From positions 1 through 64,000 of the forward strand of contig NZ_JAAALA010000017.1 in NCBI RefSeq assembly GCF_009905535.1: a stretch of 64,000 nucleotides of DNA, written 5' to 3'. The notes beneath the pieces are model-generated. The model made no database searches. It saw nothing but the letters and a program-made list of their open reading frames with translations, and was not told where the DNA came from. The stretch's first letter is position 1, and each line of letters opens with the position of its first letter. Positions 16,465-25,132 of the stretch are shown piece by piece. The position numbers were made by a program, and so were the translations under genes. Source of the stretch: Caulobacter sp. SLTY. GTDB taxonomy: Bacteria > Pseudomonadota > Alphaproteobacteria > Caulobacterales > Caulobacteraceae.

Positions 16465-16958
16465 TCGTCCTGTCCCACGCCGAAGGCCAGCCGGCTGAGG
16501 CTGATCCGGGCGTTCATCTTCGCCTGATCGCCGGTGATGACCAGGGTGAAGGGCAGGGTCAACGGTTTGCTTTGTCCGCGCAGGGTGAGGGTTCCGGTCG
16601 CCTGGTAGCGCCCGCCGCCCAGCGCCTTGAACCCGGTGGTCCGATAGACCGCCTTGGGATGAGCCTTGGAGGAGAACCACTTGGGCTCCTTCAGGTTGGC
16701 GTCCCGGTCCCCATTGCCTGTGAACACCGAGGCAGTGTCGATGGTCACCACCGCGCTGCTGCCGGCCAGGTTGGCAGGGTCGAAGCGAATCTGGGCGTCC
16801 CAGCGGGCGAAGGCGCCGTTGAACCCCTCGCCGTCGAAGCTGGAGGAGAAGCCGATTTTCGAGGCGGCCTTGTCCACAGTCCAGGCGGGCGCCGGGGCGG
16901 CGGCGGCCGGCAGGGCGGCCAGGAACAGAACGGCGAGGGCGGCAAGGAGGCGGCGCAT
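16392..16958 (-). CDS. YceI-family periplasmic protein 1
   Basis: The 188 aa protein has a Sec signal peptide (MRRLLAALAVLFLAALPAAAA, cleavage near residue 21) and a YceI lipocalin-like beta-barrel that begins with AWTVDKAASKIGFSSSFDG. YceI proteins bind long polyprenyl chains such as ubiquinone-8 and are often paired with cytochrome b561. The start is 2 nt after the stop of the b561 gene, and a second YceI gene lies on its other side, so all three are co-transcribed. The 3' end overlaps the presumed start of tsaC. Confidence 0.92.
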   Translation of the reverse strand: MRRLLAALAVLFLAALPAAAAPAPAWTVDKAASKIGFSSSFDGEGFNGAFARWDAQIRFDPANLAGSSAVVTIDTASVFTGNGDRDANLKEPKWFSSKAHPKAVYRTTGFKALGGGRYQATGTLTLRGQSKPLTLPFTLVITGDQAKMNARISLSRLAFGVGQDEWKKIDVIPDPVTVTVQVTARRAK

Positions 16959-16960
16959 GA

Positions 16961-17548
16961 TCAGGCTTTCGGCGGGGGCAGGAAGGGGATGATCCGGCCC
17001 AGCTCCCCGTCCTTGTCCAGGAACTGGTGCTTCAGGGCCCCCAGGACGTGCAGCGGGAAGAGGACGTAGACCAGGGCCTTGGCCAGCACGTCGTGACCGA
17101 GGCCGAAGGCCTGGCCGATGCTCTTGGCCTGGTCGCGCGGCAGGTCGCTGATGAAGCCGATGGCCGGCCAGTCGAACAGGCCCCAGAAGCTGATTGGATA
17201 GATCTTGATCACCGGGCTGGCCGAGGTCATCGCCCAGCCGCTCAGCGGCAGGCCGATCATCACCACGTAGAAGCCCCAGTGGACGATGTGGGCCAGGGCC
17301 TTCTCCCAAGCCTTGAGGTGCGAGTTCATTACCGGCGGGCGGTGGGTCAGGCGCCAGGCCAGACGCGCCAGGCTGAGCAGCAGGATGCTGATGCCCATGG
17401 TCTTGTGCAGCTGCATCAGCTGAATCTTCTGTTCCCCGCCCTCCATGTCGCCGCCGACCCAGCCGAGGCCCACATTTGCGATCAGCATGGCGGCGATCAG
17501 CCAGTGCAGGGTCATGGCGACGGCGGAATAGCGACGGGCATCGGTCAT
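16961..17548 (-). CDS. Cytochrome b561 family protein
   Basis: The 195 aa protein is a four-helix di-heme membrane cytochrome. YSAVAMTLHWLIAAML (helix 1 with His), LMQLHKTMGISIL (helix 2), HIVHWGFYVVMIGLPLSGW (helix 3) and LFPLHVLGALKHQFLDKD (helix 4) supply the expected heme histidines and the characteristic HQF.D segment. It probably transfers electrons between ubiquinol and a periplasmic acceptor such as superoxide. It overlaps the upstream YceI gene by 4 nt (ATGA) and sits between two YceI genes. Confidence 0.92.
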   Translation of the reverse strand: MTDARRYSAVAMTLHWLIAAMLIANVGLGWVGGDMEGGEQKIQLMQLHKTMGISILLLSLARLAWRLTHRPPVMNSHLKAWEKALAHIVHWGFYVVMIGLPLSGWAMTSASPVIKIYPISFWGLFDWPAIGFISDLPRDQAKSIGQAFGLGHDVLAKALVYVLFPLHVLGALKHQFLDKDGELGRIIPFLPPPKA

Positions 17549-18135
17549 TGGCGCAGGAACTCCACTTCGATGATCAGCTCGATCTCCTCGCCGGCGAACA
17601 TCGACATGCTGGTCGAGCCGAACTCGGATCGCTTGATGAGGCCGGTGGCGGAGAAGCCGGCGCGGGCGCCGAGCAGGCCCTGCTCATAGCCGCGAAACTC
17701 GACGTCCAGGGTCACCGGCCGGGTGACGCCGCGCAGGGTCAGGTCGCCGATCAGCTGGCCCTTGGCCCCGTCGCGCTTGATCTCGCGGGAGACGAAGGTC
17801 GCCTTCGGGTGTTTCTTCGCATCGAGGTAGTCGTCGGCGAAGTTGGCGCTGGTCTTGGGATCGCCGACGTCGAGCGAGGTGGTGTCGATGGTTACGGTGA
17901 CCTTGGCGGCTTCAGGCGCCTTGGGGTCCCAGACGTACTGGGCGTCGAAGCGGTTGAACCGCATGGTGTAGTTGGACAGCCCCATGTGACGCACGCGGGC
18001 AACCAGCGAGGCGTGGGTCTTTTCCAGCACATAGGTCCCGGCCGGCATCTTCGCGGGGTCGGTGGCCGGCGCCGCCAGGACAGGCGTCCCACAGACAAGC
18101 GCGACGGCGAGGGCGGCGGCGAACAGGCGCGACAT
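17545..18135 (-). CDS. YceI-family periplasmic protein 2
   Basis: The 196 aa protein has a signal peptide (residues about 1-21) and a full YceI domain: GTYVLEKTHASLVARVRHMGLSNY at the N-terminus, KHPKATFVS in the middle and GDLTLRGVTRPVTL near the C-terminus. It is the first gene of the YceI-b561-YceI operon and divergent from the acyl-CoA dehydrogenase gene. The two YceI copies are clearly different in sequence, suggesting distinct ligands or a heterodimer rather than a recent duplication. Confidence 0.92.
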   Translation of the reverse strand: MSRLFAAALAVALVCGTPVLAAPATDPAKMPAGTYVLEKTHASLVARVRHMGLSNYTMRFNRFDAQYVWDPKAPEAAKVTVTIDTTSLDVGDPKTSANFADDYLDAKKHPKATFVSREIKRDGAKGQLIGDLTLRGVTRPVTLDVEFRGYEQGLLGARAGFSATGLIKRSEFGSTSMSMFAGEEIELIIEVEFLRQ

Positions 18136-18246
18136 CGGTGCTCCAAAGACTGGACAGTAACCTTAGTGCCCGGATCGGCTTAGGAAAGCCCCTTGCGACG
18201 CCGGGTCCCGGGTGTATCGAGGCTGGGCCGCGAACAGGACCTTTCC

Positions 18247-19938
18247 ATGACCTACCAGCCGCCGATCCCCGACCTGACCCTGGCCCTGAAAGCGGCCGGC
18301 TTCGACCAGCTGCGGGAGGCCTATCCGGAGGCCGATGCGGCCACGGTCGAGGCGGTGCTGGACGGCGCCGGCGCCTTTGCCGCAGAGGTGATCGCCCCGC
18401 TCAACCGGCCGGGGGACCTGGCCCATGCCAAGTACGCCAACGGCAAGGTCACCGCCGCGCCGGGCTATGCCGAGGCGGTGCGGGCGTTCGGGGAAGGCGG
18501 CTGGAACAGCCTGTCAGCCGAGCCTGAGTACGGCGGCCAGGGCCTGCCCAAGGCGCTGGAGATCGCGGTGTTCGAGATGTTCAACGCCGCCAGCCTGGCC
18601 TTCGGTCTGTGCCCGATCCTGACCCAGGGGGCCATCGAGGCCCTGGCCGCCCACGGTACGGCGCGGCAGAAGGCCCTCTATCTGCCGCGCATGGTCGGCG
18701 GGGAATGGACCGGCACCATGAACCTGACCGAGCCGCAGGCCGGCTCGGACCTGTCGGCGCTGACCACCCGCGCCGACCCCGACGGCGAGGGCGGTTGGAG
18801 GCTGACGGGGCAGAAGATCTACATCACCTGGGGAGACCACGACGCAGCCGACAACATCGTCCACCTGGTGCTGGCCCGCACGCCGAACGCCCCGGCGGGG
18901 GTGAAGGGCATCTCTCTGTTCGTGGCGCCGAAGTACCTGGTCGGTGAGGATGGCAGCCTGGGCTCGGTCAACGACCTGCGTCCGGCCGGGATCGAGCACA
19001 AGCTGGGCATTCACGCCTCGCCGACCTGCGTGATGGCGTTCGAGGGGGCGAGGGCGGAGCTGGTCGGCGTCGAGGGCCAGGGACTGGCCCATATGTTCAC
19101 CATGATGAACGCCGCGCGGCTGCAGGTCGGCGCCCAAGGGGTGGCCATCGCCGAGCGGGCCTACCAGCAGGCGCTGGCCTTCGCCCAGGATCGCCGCCAG
19201 GGCCGCTCGGCCTGGACTGGAGAGTCGCCGGCCCCGCTGTTCGACCTGCCGGACGTGCGGCGCACCCTGATGCTGATCAAGGCCAAGATCGCGGCGGCGC
19301 GGGGCGTCTGCCTGGCCACCGCGGTGTCGGCCGACCTTGGCCGGGCCGGCGATGCGGCGGCGAAGATGCGCGAGGAGCTGCTGACCCCGATCGCCAAGGG
19401 CTGGTCGACCGACGTCGGCGTCTGGGCCGCCTCGGAGGCGCTGCAGGTGCACGGCGGCATGGGTTTCGTCGAGGAGACGGGCGCGGCGCAGCACTACCGC
19501 GACTGCCGCATCCTGCCGATCTACGAGGGCACCAACGGCATCCAGGCCATCGACCTGATCGGCCGCAAGCTGACCATGGGCGACGGGGCGGCGATGGCGT
19601 CCCTGGTCGCCGACATGCGCGAGACGGCGCGGGCGCTGAAGGGCGAGGCGGTCGGCGACCGGCTGGGGGCGGCGGTCGATGCGATGGCGGCGGCGGGGGA
19701 TTGGCTGGCGGAGCAGCGTGGGACACCTGACGCCCTGGCTGGGGCGACGGCGTTCCTGCGGCTGTGCGGGGAGACGGTCGGCGGCTGGATGCTGGCGCGG
19801 CAGGCGCAGCTTGACGCACGGATGGCGCCTTTGGCGGCGCTCTACGCCGGCCAGGTTCTCAGCGGCGTCCCCGGCCAGGTGGCCGCGGTGACGCAGGGGG
19901 CGGGGCCGCTTGAGGCCTTCACAGCCGAGACGGCTTGA
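18247..19938 (+). CDS. Acyl-CoA dehydrogenase, long (C-terminally extended) type
   Basis: The 563 aa flavoprotein catalyses alpha,beta-dehydrogenation of acyl-CoA with ETF as acceptor. MNLTEPQAGSDLS, GQKIYITWGDHD and QVHGGMGFVEETGAAQHYRD are classical ACAD motifs. The catalytic base is Glu427 in IYEGTNGIQ. The family with an extra C-terminal domain (after residue about 440) includes the methylmercaptopropionyl-CoA dehydrogenase-like and FadE5-like enzymes; substrate unknown. ATG 18247 is the family start. It is a single gene, followed by an esterase after about 70 bp. Confidence 0.92.
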   Translation: MTYQPPIPDLTLALKAAGFDQLREAYPEADAATVEAVLDGAGAFAAEVIAPLNRPGDLAHAKYANGKVTAAPGYAEAVRAFGEGGWNSLSAEPEYGGQGLPKALEIAVFEMFNAASLAFGLCPILTQGAIEALAAHGTARQKALYLPRMVGGEWTGTMNLTEPQAGSDLSALTTRADPDGEGGWRLTGQKIYITWGDHDAADNIVHLVLARTPNAPAGVKGISLFVAPKYLVGEDGSLGSVNDLRPAGIEHKLGIHASPTCVMAFEGARAELVGVEGQGLAHMFTMMNAARLQVGAQGVAIAERAYQQALAFAQDRRQGRSAWTGESPAPLFDLPDVRRTLMLIKAKIAAARGVCLATAVSADLGRAGDAAAKMREELLTPIAKGWSTDVGVWAASEALQVHGGMGFVEETGAAQHYRDCRILPIYEGTNGIQAIDLIGRKLTMGDGAAMASLVADMRETARALKGEAVGDRLGAAVDAMAAAGDWLAEQRGTPDALAGATAFLRLCGETVGGWMLARQAQLDARMAPLAALYAGQVLSGVPGQVAAVTQGAGPLEAFTAETA

Positions 19939-20007
19939 AGGCCCGCAAGGACGCTTGCCAAGGTGATCGAAACGGCGTTCGCTCGGATACTCAATCCGGA
20001 GAATTTC

Positions 20008-20883
20008 ATGCGTCGCGCCGTCGTCCTGGCCCTTGTCGCCAGCAGCCTTTGCCTGGCGGCCCCGGCCGTGTCCCAGCAGACGAGCGAACAGACCTACAAG
20101 GCGTATGGGAAGACGGCCTCGAAGCCGACTCTGGTCGCCCGTTATGGCCCTGACGATCTGCGTATCGGCCAGCTGCGGCTCCCCCCCGGCAAGGGGCCTT
20201 TCCCGGTCGCGGTTGTGATCCATGGCGGGTGCTGGTCGGCTGAGTACGACACCCTCGACGGCATCGCGGGGTTCGCCGACGCGCTGACCCAGCGCGGCTT
20301 CGCGACCTGGAACATCGAGTATCGCCGCCTGGGCAACCCGGGCGGAGGATGGCCCGGCACATTCGAGGACGTCTCGGCCGGGATCGACCACCTGGCGGAA
20401 CTGGCCAAGACCCAGCCCCTGGACCTGTCGCGGGTCACGATCGTCGGCCATTCGGCGGGCGCCCATCTGGCGTTGTGGGGCGCCTCGCGGGGGAAGCTCG
20501 GCGGCGCCTACCCGCCCAAGGTCAAACCCGTTTCGGTGTTCGCCATCGACGGCCCGTCCACCCTCGCGCCCTTCATCGGCATCGACCGACAGGCCTGCGG
20601 CAAATCGGTAATCGAGCCGTTCATGGGCGGGGCGCCGGCCGACCGAGCCGACGCCTATCGCCTGGCCTCTCCAGCGGAGCATCTGCCGCTGGGGGTGGAC
20701 CAGTACATCGTACAGGGCTCGCTTACCCCGCTTATCGCGCCGTACGCCCAGGCCGCCAAGGCTTCGGGTGACCGTGTCGAGGTGCTGCAGGCGGGCGAGG
20801 ATCACTTCGACATGGTGACCCCCGACACCGAGAACGGCAAACGTACCCTAGACTTCATCGCCAGCCGCGCCTTCGCCAAGTAG
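20008..20883 (+). CDS. Exported alpha/beta-hydrolase (BD-FAE/esterase-lipase type)
   Basis: The 291 aa product has a signal peptide (residues about 1-23, cleavage VSQ-QT region). The oxyanion motif HGG is at 72-74 and the nucleophile Ser149 lies in GHSAG. The C-terminal histidine is in AGEDHFDM. The arrangement is that of small secreted esterases that act on formylkynurenine-like or acetylated carbohydrate substrates. GGAG at 19998-20001 supports ATG 20008. It may be co-transcribed with the upstream acyl-CoA dehydrogenase. Confidence 0.85.
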   Translation: MRRAVVLALVASSLCLAAPAVSQQTSEQTYKAYGKTASKPTLVARYGPDDLRIGQLRLPPGKGPFPVAVVIHGGCWSAEYDTLDGIAGFADALTQRGFATWNIEYRRLGNPGGGWPGTFEDVSAGIDHLAELAKTQPLDLSRVTIVGHSAGAHLALWGASRGKLGGAYPPKVKPVSVFAIDGPSTLAPFIGIDRQACGKSVIEPFMGGAPADRADAYRLASPAEHLPLGVDQYIVQGSLTPLIAPYAQAAKASGDRVEVLQAGEDHFDMVTPDTENGKRTLDFIASRAFAK

Positions 20884-20928
20884 GCTCCCGCCAGGCCCCG
20901 TGATGGGGACTGGCGGGGTCGGTAAGCC

Positions 20929-21411
20929 CTACAGCTGGGCCAGCATGTAGTCGGCGGCGCTGACCTTGAATTCGCCACCCTGTTCGACGTTCAGAGTCTC
21001 GACCACGCCGTCCTTGACGACCATGGAATAGCGCTGGCTGCGCGAGCCCATGCCGAACTTGCTGCCGTCCATCTCCAGACCGATGGCCTTGGTGAAGTCC
21101 CCGTTGCCGTCGGCCAGCATGATGATGTCCTCGCCGACGTTCTGGTCCGCGCCCCAGGCCTTCATCACGAACACGTCGTTGACCGACAGGCAGGCGATCG
21201 TGTCCACGCCCTTGGCGCGGAACTCGGCGGCGTGCTCCTTGAAGCCGGGCACATGCTTGGCCGAGCAGGTCGGGGTGAAGGCGCCGGGGACCGCGAACAG
21301 GGCGACGGTCTTGCCCTTGAACAGCTCGTCGGTGGTGACCGGCCGCGGGCCCTCGGCGCCGCTGGTCATAAAGGTGGCGTCCGGCAGCTTGTCGCCGACT
21401 TTGATGGTCAT
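20929..21411 (-). CDS. Peroxiredoxin (Prx5-like)
   Basis: The 160 aa protein reduces hydrogen peroxide and organic peroxides. The peroxidatic cysteine is Cys49 in PGAFTPTCSAKHVPGF, the hallmark of the Prx5 subfamily, with the SVNDVFVMKAWG segment typical of the group. There is no second cysteine in the expected resolving position except Cys74 (IACLSVND), so it may use an intramolecular or glutathione/glutaredoxin route. ATG 21411 is chosen over a longer frame because MTIKVGDKLPDATF is the family start. It is divergent from YqgE. Confidence 0.93.
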   Translation of the reverse strand: MTIKVGDKLPDATFMTSGAEGPRPVTTDELFKGKTVALFAVPGAFTPTCSAKHVPGFKEHAAEFRAKGVDTIACLSVNDVFVMKAWGADQNVGEDIIMLADGNGDFTKAIGLEMDGSKFGMGSRSQRYSMVVKDGVVETLNVEQGGEFKVSAADYMLAQL

Positions 21412-21524
21412 GAAGTCTCTCCCTGGTCCCGGCATCGGGTGTCGAGAAGGCAAATAGAGGGCTCGGGCTTTCCCGCCAAGCGGCGTGTCTTGAAACAGCC
21501 GCCAACCGGGCCGATGTTGCACCC

Positions 21525-22103
21525 ATGGCCTCTTCCGAAGATGACAGCGAGTTCCTGGCCGGGCGGCTGCTGATCGCCATGCCGGGCATCGACGACGAGC
21601 GGTTCGAGCGGGCGGTGATCTATGTCTGCGCCCACGACGACCAGCATGCCATGGGCATCACCCTGAACCGGCCGGTGGACGGGCTGACCATGCCGGACCT
21701 GCTGACCAAGCTGGGTGTCACCGTGACCGACAACCACCGCGACGACATCGTGCTGATGGGCGGGCCGGTGGAGCGCGAGCGCGGCTTTGTGCTGCACACC
21801 GACGACTATGCGAGCCCGGCGGGAACTTTGCCGGTGGCCGAGGGCGTCGCCCTGACCACGTCGCGCGAGGTGCTGGCCGCCTTGGCCGCCGACGGGCCGC
21901 CGCGCAAGGCGGTGCTGGCCCTGGGCTATGCCGGCTGGGGCGCCGGTCAGCTGGAGGCGGAGATGCGCCAGAACGTCTGGCTGGTCGGCGATCCGGACCC
22001 CTCCCTGCTGTTTGGCGACGACCATGAGCACAAGTGGTCGGCGGCCCTGGCGCGGCTGGGGATCAGCGCCGATCATCTGTCGGGACAGGCCGGGAGAGCT
22101 TGA
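21525..22103 (+). CDS. YqgE/AlgH family protein (UPF0301)
   Basis: The 192 aa protein has the family signatures LAGRLLIAMPGIDDERFERAVIYVCAH, GITLNRP and GGPVERERGFVLH, and the C-terminal GYAGWGAGQLEAE. Members are widespread in Proteobacteria but the biochemical role is not settled. The length (185-200 aa) is normal. An NTF2-like gene follows after 18 nt, probably in the same transcript. Confidence 0.92.
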   Translation: MASSEDDSEFLAGRLLIAMPGIDDERFERAVIYVCAHDDQHAMGITLNRPVDGLTMPDLLTKLGVTVTDNHRDDIVLMGGPVERERGFVLHTDDYASPAGTLPVAEGVALTTSREVLAALAADGPPRKAVLALGYAGWGAGQLEAEMRQNVWLVGDPDPSLLFGDDHEHKWSAALARLGISADHLSGQAGRA

Positions 22104-22121
22104 CTTAAGCAGGGGGAAGAC

Positions 22122-22553
22122 ATGGCCGATCTGGCGGCGCGGCGCATCCAGGTGGTGCGCGACCACATGGCGCTAGAGGTGACCCACGACTGGGATGCGG
22201 TGATCGCGACCTTCGAGCATCCGAGGTACGAAATGCATGGCGGCGGCCAGGTATTCGACGGCGAGGAGGCCGTGCGCGCCTACTTCGCCGCCAGCCGCAC
22301 GCCGTTTCCGGACCAGGGCAACGAGGTGATCGCCATCGCGCACGACGGCGAGACGGTGCTGGTCGAGTTCTGGCTGACGGGCACGCATCTGGGGCCTTTG
22401 CGGACGGCCAACGGTGTGGTCGAGCCGACCGGTAAGGCGTTCAAGGTGCGGATGGCGGCGGGGTTCGAGTTCGCGCCTGGGTCGGATCGGATCGTCTGCG
22501 AGCGGCCGTACTTCGACCAGGGCATGGTCCTGCGGGCGTTGGAGCTGGCTTGA
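22122..22553 (+). CDS. SnoaL/NTF2-like protein
   Basis: The 143 aa protein has the cone-shaped NTF2/SnoaL fold: an N-terminal helix with HDWDAVIATFEHPRYEMHGGGQVFDGEEAVRAYF, then strands carrying GETVLVEFWLTGTHLG. Such proteins are ester cyclases, isomerases or hydratases, or bind small ligands. No catalytic assignment is possible. A composite intergenic repeat starts directly after the stop codon. Confidence 0.8.
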   Translation: MADLAARRIQVVRDHMALEVTHDWDAVIATFEHPRYEMHGGGQVFDGEEAVRAYFAASRTPFPDQGNEVIAIAHDGETVLVEFWLTGTHLGPLRTANGVVEPTGKAFKVRMAAGFEFAPGSDRIVCERPYFDQGMVLRALELA

Positions 22554-22560
22554 AGCGTTT

Positions 22561-22731
22561 GCTCTCCGCCCCCGAGAGGGGGCGGAGGACGGTTCGGAGC
22601 GTGAGCGACGGACCAGGAGGCGGGGCAGCACCGGCGTTAGGGATTAGCGGTCCACCACCGGCGGGGACCCCCTCGGTTTGGCTCGCTTGCAGCGCTCGCC
22701 AAATCCACTCCCGCATTTCATGGGGGAGAGC
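22561..22731. repeat. Dispersed intergenic repeat, copy 1 (modules A and B)
   Basis: Two repeat modules lie in the gap between the NTF2-like gene and pdeA. Module A (22561-22625) begins with a ctctccgcc hairpin, then ggaggacggttcggagc and gtgagcgacggaccaggag. Module B (22661-22731) runs from gggaccccctcggtttggct to ctcgccaaatccactccc and atgggggagag. Both modules recur, in reverse orientation, at 49009-49223. Module A also appears as diverged copies at 51950-52115. Each contains self-complementary arms, so RNA from either strand can fold. Confidence 0.8.
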
Positions 22732-22750
22732 AATCAATACCGACGCCGCC

Positions 22751-24412
22751 CTACCCCTGCCGGCGCACCGGCGCCTGGCCGTCGACGTAGCTTTCGTTGA
22801 GGTAGACTTCCGCTTCCTGCGGGGAGAGCGGCGGGGCGTAGCCGAAGCCCTGGCCGTAGTCGCAGCCCAGCTCCAGCAAGCGGCCGGCCATCAGGGCGTT
22901 TTCGACCCCTTCGGCCACCACTTCCAGGTTCAGGTCCTGGCCGAGCTTCACAACCGACTGCACGATCTTGGCCGAGCCCGGGTTGGCGCCCATCGTCCGG
23001 ACGAAGTAGCGGTCGATCTTCAAGGTGTCGAAGGGAAGGCGGGTCAGGTAGCTCAACGAGGAGAAGCCGGTGCCGAAATCGTCCAGAGCCAGGCCCGCGC
23101 CGCCCGCGCGCAGGGCCTTCAGCACCACGGCGGCGCCTTCCGGGTCGCGCATGATGTCGCTCTCGGTGATCTCCAGCTTGAGAGCGCCAGGGCGCAGGCG
23201 GTGCTTGGCGATCAGGCCGGCGACGTCCTCGATAAGGCCCGCGCGGTGAATCTCGCCGGTCGACAGGTTGACGCTGACCGTCAGTTCCCAAGCCGGCGGA
23301 TGGCGGGCCTGCCAGTCGGCGAGCTGGCGGGCGGAGGCGCGCAGCATCCGCTCGCCGATCTCCTCCATCAGGCCCATCTCTTCGGCCAACGGCAGGAACT
23401 CGTCGGGCGGCAGCAGGCCCCGGCGGGGGTGGCGCCAGCGGCAGAGGGCTTCGAAGCCGGAAAGCTCGCCCGTCGAGAGGCGGACCACCGGCTGGAAGAA
23501 GGGGCCGATCTCGCCCCGGCCGACCGCCCCGCGAAGATCCGCTTCGAGAGCGAGGCGGGAGAGACCGTCGCTCTCCATGGCGCGGCCATAGGCGGCATCG
23601 CCGCCCCGGCCACCGGTCTTGGCCGCCTCGACGGCCAGCTCGGCGCGGCGCAGCAGCTCGGCGGCGTCGGGCGCCTCGATCCCGCCCTGGGCCTCGACGG
23701 CCCCCACGGCCAGGGTGGGATGGATGTCGAAACCGGCGATACGCAGGGGCCGCTCCAGCGCCTCGCGCAGCTGGGGACCAGCGGGGATCAGGCCGGGGGC
23801 CAGGACGGCGAACTCATCCTCGCCCACCCGGGCCATCAGGCTTTCCGGCGGGAAGGCGGCGGTCAGGCGGGCGCCAAGCGCGGCCAGCACCAGGTCGGCC
23901 CGCTCGTGACCGAGGGCCTCGTTGAGGCGGCGCAGGCGGTCGAGGTCGGCGACCACCAGGGTGAAGGGACTGTCGGCCTGCAGCCGCTCGCGGGCGCGGG
24001 CGACGAAGCTGCGGCGGTCCAGCAGGCCGGTCAGCGGGTCGGTCTCGCTGGCGGCGAAGGCGGTCTCGGGGGCGACCACGCCGGCGGCGCGGCTGCCCTC
24101 CTCCAGCCAGACTCCGCGCCAGACGCCGATCTCGCCGCCGCGCATGCGCAACCGCAGGGAAATCTCGCTGTGCGGCGGTTGTTCGCGCAGCAGCTCCTCG
24201 GCCAACACCCGGTCCTGCGGCAGGACCAGGGCGCGCAGGGCGGCTGACGAGCACTCAGGGGCCAACGGTCCCAGGCCCAGGGTGCGGGCCGAGCCGGTGA
24301 AGCGGATGCGGTCTTCGGACGGGGACCAGGTCCACAGGGCTACGCCGGCGGCGCCCAACGCTTCCAGCGTCAGGGCGGCGTCCCAGCCTCGGCGGTCGTT
24401 ACCCAGCGCCAT
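22751..24412 (-). CDS. pdeA: PdeA-like cyclic-di-GMP phosphodiesterase (PAS-GEDEF-EAL)
   Basis: The 553 aa protein has an N-terminal PAS-like sensor region (about 15-115), a degenerate GGDEF domain with GEDEF at 197-201, and an EAL domain with EAL (321-323), ITES (415-418), DDFGTGFSSL (444-453), the KIDR lysine (465) and VAEGVEN (499-505). EAL catalytic residues look intact, so it should hydrolyse c-di-GMP to pGpG. This architecture, the GEDEF variant and the length match Caulobacter PdeA (CC3396), where the inactive cyclase domain binds GTP and activates the EAL domain. Identification as the PdeA orthologue is strong but based on architecture and motifs. Confidence 0.9.
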   Translation of the reverse strand: MALGNDRRGWDAALTLEALGAAGVALWTWSPSEDRIRFTGSARTLGLGPLAPECSSAALRALVLPQDRVLAEELLREQPPHSEISLRLRMRGGEIGVWRGVWLEEGSRAAGVVAPETAFAASETDPLTGLLDRRSFVARARERLQADSPFTLVVADLDRLRRLNEALGHERADLVLAALGARLTAAFPPESLMARVGEDEFAVLAPGLIPAGPQLREALERPLRIAGFDIHPTLAVGAVEAQGGIEAPDAAELLRRAELAVEAAKTGGRGGDAAYGRAMESDGLSRLALEADLRGAVGRGEIGPFFQPVVRLSTGELSGFEALCRWRHPRRGLLPPDEFLPLAEEMGLMEEIGERMLRASARQLADWQARHPPAWELTVSVNLSTGEIHRAGLIEDVAGLIAKHRLRPGALKLEITESDIMRDPEGAAVVLKALRAGGAGLALDDFGTGFSSLSYLTRLPFDTLKIDRYFVRTMGANPGSAKIVQSVVKLGQDLNLEVVAEGVENALMAGRLLELGCDYGQGFGYAPPLSPQEAEVYLNESYVDGQAPVRRQG

Positions 24413-24512
24413 GCGGCGCGCCCCTTTGGAGCCGTGATTTCACTACGGACCGGAGGCTAGGGTGCTTCGGGGCCGGCGGATACCGGTTACCTGCAACGCC
24501 CTCCCCCGCCCG

Positions 24513-25100
24513 TCAGGCCTGTTCCCGCTCCCGAGAAATCAACCCGAACAGGCGATGGTCTCGCCACTCGCCGTTAATTTTCAGATAAGCGCGCGCAAAG
24601 CCCTCCTCCTGGAAGCCCGCCTTCAGCAGCAGGGTCGCGGAGGCCTCGTTGCCGGGAACGCAGGCCGCCTCAAGCCGCGAAAGGCCCAGGGTGCGGAAGG
24701 CGAAACGGGTGACGGTTCGGACGGCGGCCAGGGTGTGCCCCTGGCGGGCCGTGTGGACGCCGCTCCAGTAGCCGACCGTCCCGGTCTGGGCGACGCCCCG
24801 GCGGACGTTGCTGAGGGTGATGCCGCCGGTGAGGGCGCCGGTGTCCTGGGAGAAGACGAAGAAGGGGTAGGTGACGCCGGCGTCGAGGTCGCGTCGCCAG
24901 GCGTCGAGCCGGCGGCGGAAGGCGGCGCGGGTCAGGTCGTCGCGCGCCCAGGTCGGTTCCCAGGGCTGGAGGAAGTCGCGCGAGGCGGTGCGGACAGCCG
25001 CCCATTCGGCATAGTCGGACGATTTGGGCGGGCGCAGCCGAACCGTGCCGCCGTCGAGGCGGAAGGCGGAGTCCAGGCCGGTCCAGTCGATCAGGGCCAT
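24513..25100 (-). CDS. GNAT acetyltransferase (RimJ/RimL type)
   Basis: The 195 aa protein matches ribosomal-protein-alanine acetyltransferase-like GNATs: DGGTVRLRPPKSSDYAEWAAVR at the N-terminus, the acetyl-CoA loop region RQGHTLAAVRTVTRFAF, and LEAACVPGNEASATLLLKAGFQEEG. The substrate (ribosomal protein or another amine) is unknown. I chose ATG 25100 (MALIDW); a TTG at 25136 would overlap the M16 peptidase stop. It is the last gene of the long minus-strand run that starts with ctaC. Confidence 0.88.
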   Translation of the reverse strand: MALIDWTGLDSAFRLDGGTVRLRPPKSSDYAEWAAVRTASRDFLQPWEPTWARDDLTRAAFRRRLDAWRRDLDAGVTYPFFVFSQDTGALTGGITLSNVRRGVAQTGTVGYWSGVHTARQGHTLAAVRTVTRFAFRTLGLSRLEAACVPGNEASATLLLKAGFQEEGFARAYLKINGEWRDHRLFGLISREREQA

Positions 25101-25132
25101 GGAACAATTAGGGTGCGAGGCGGGGGAGGACG

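Noticed and set aside
22550..24247. A 565-codon plus-strand frame across the repeat and opposite pdeA
   Set aside because: Its product is His/Gln/Gly-rich shadow sequence; the opposite strand carries a complete PAS-GEDEF-EAL protein.
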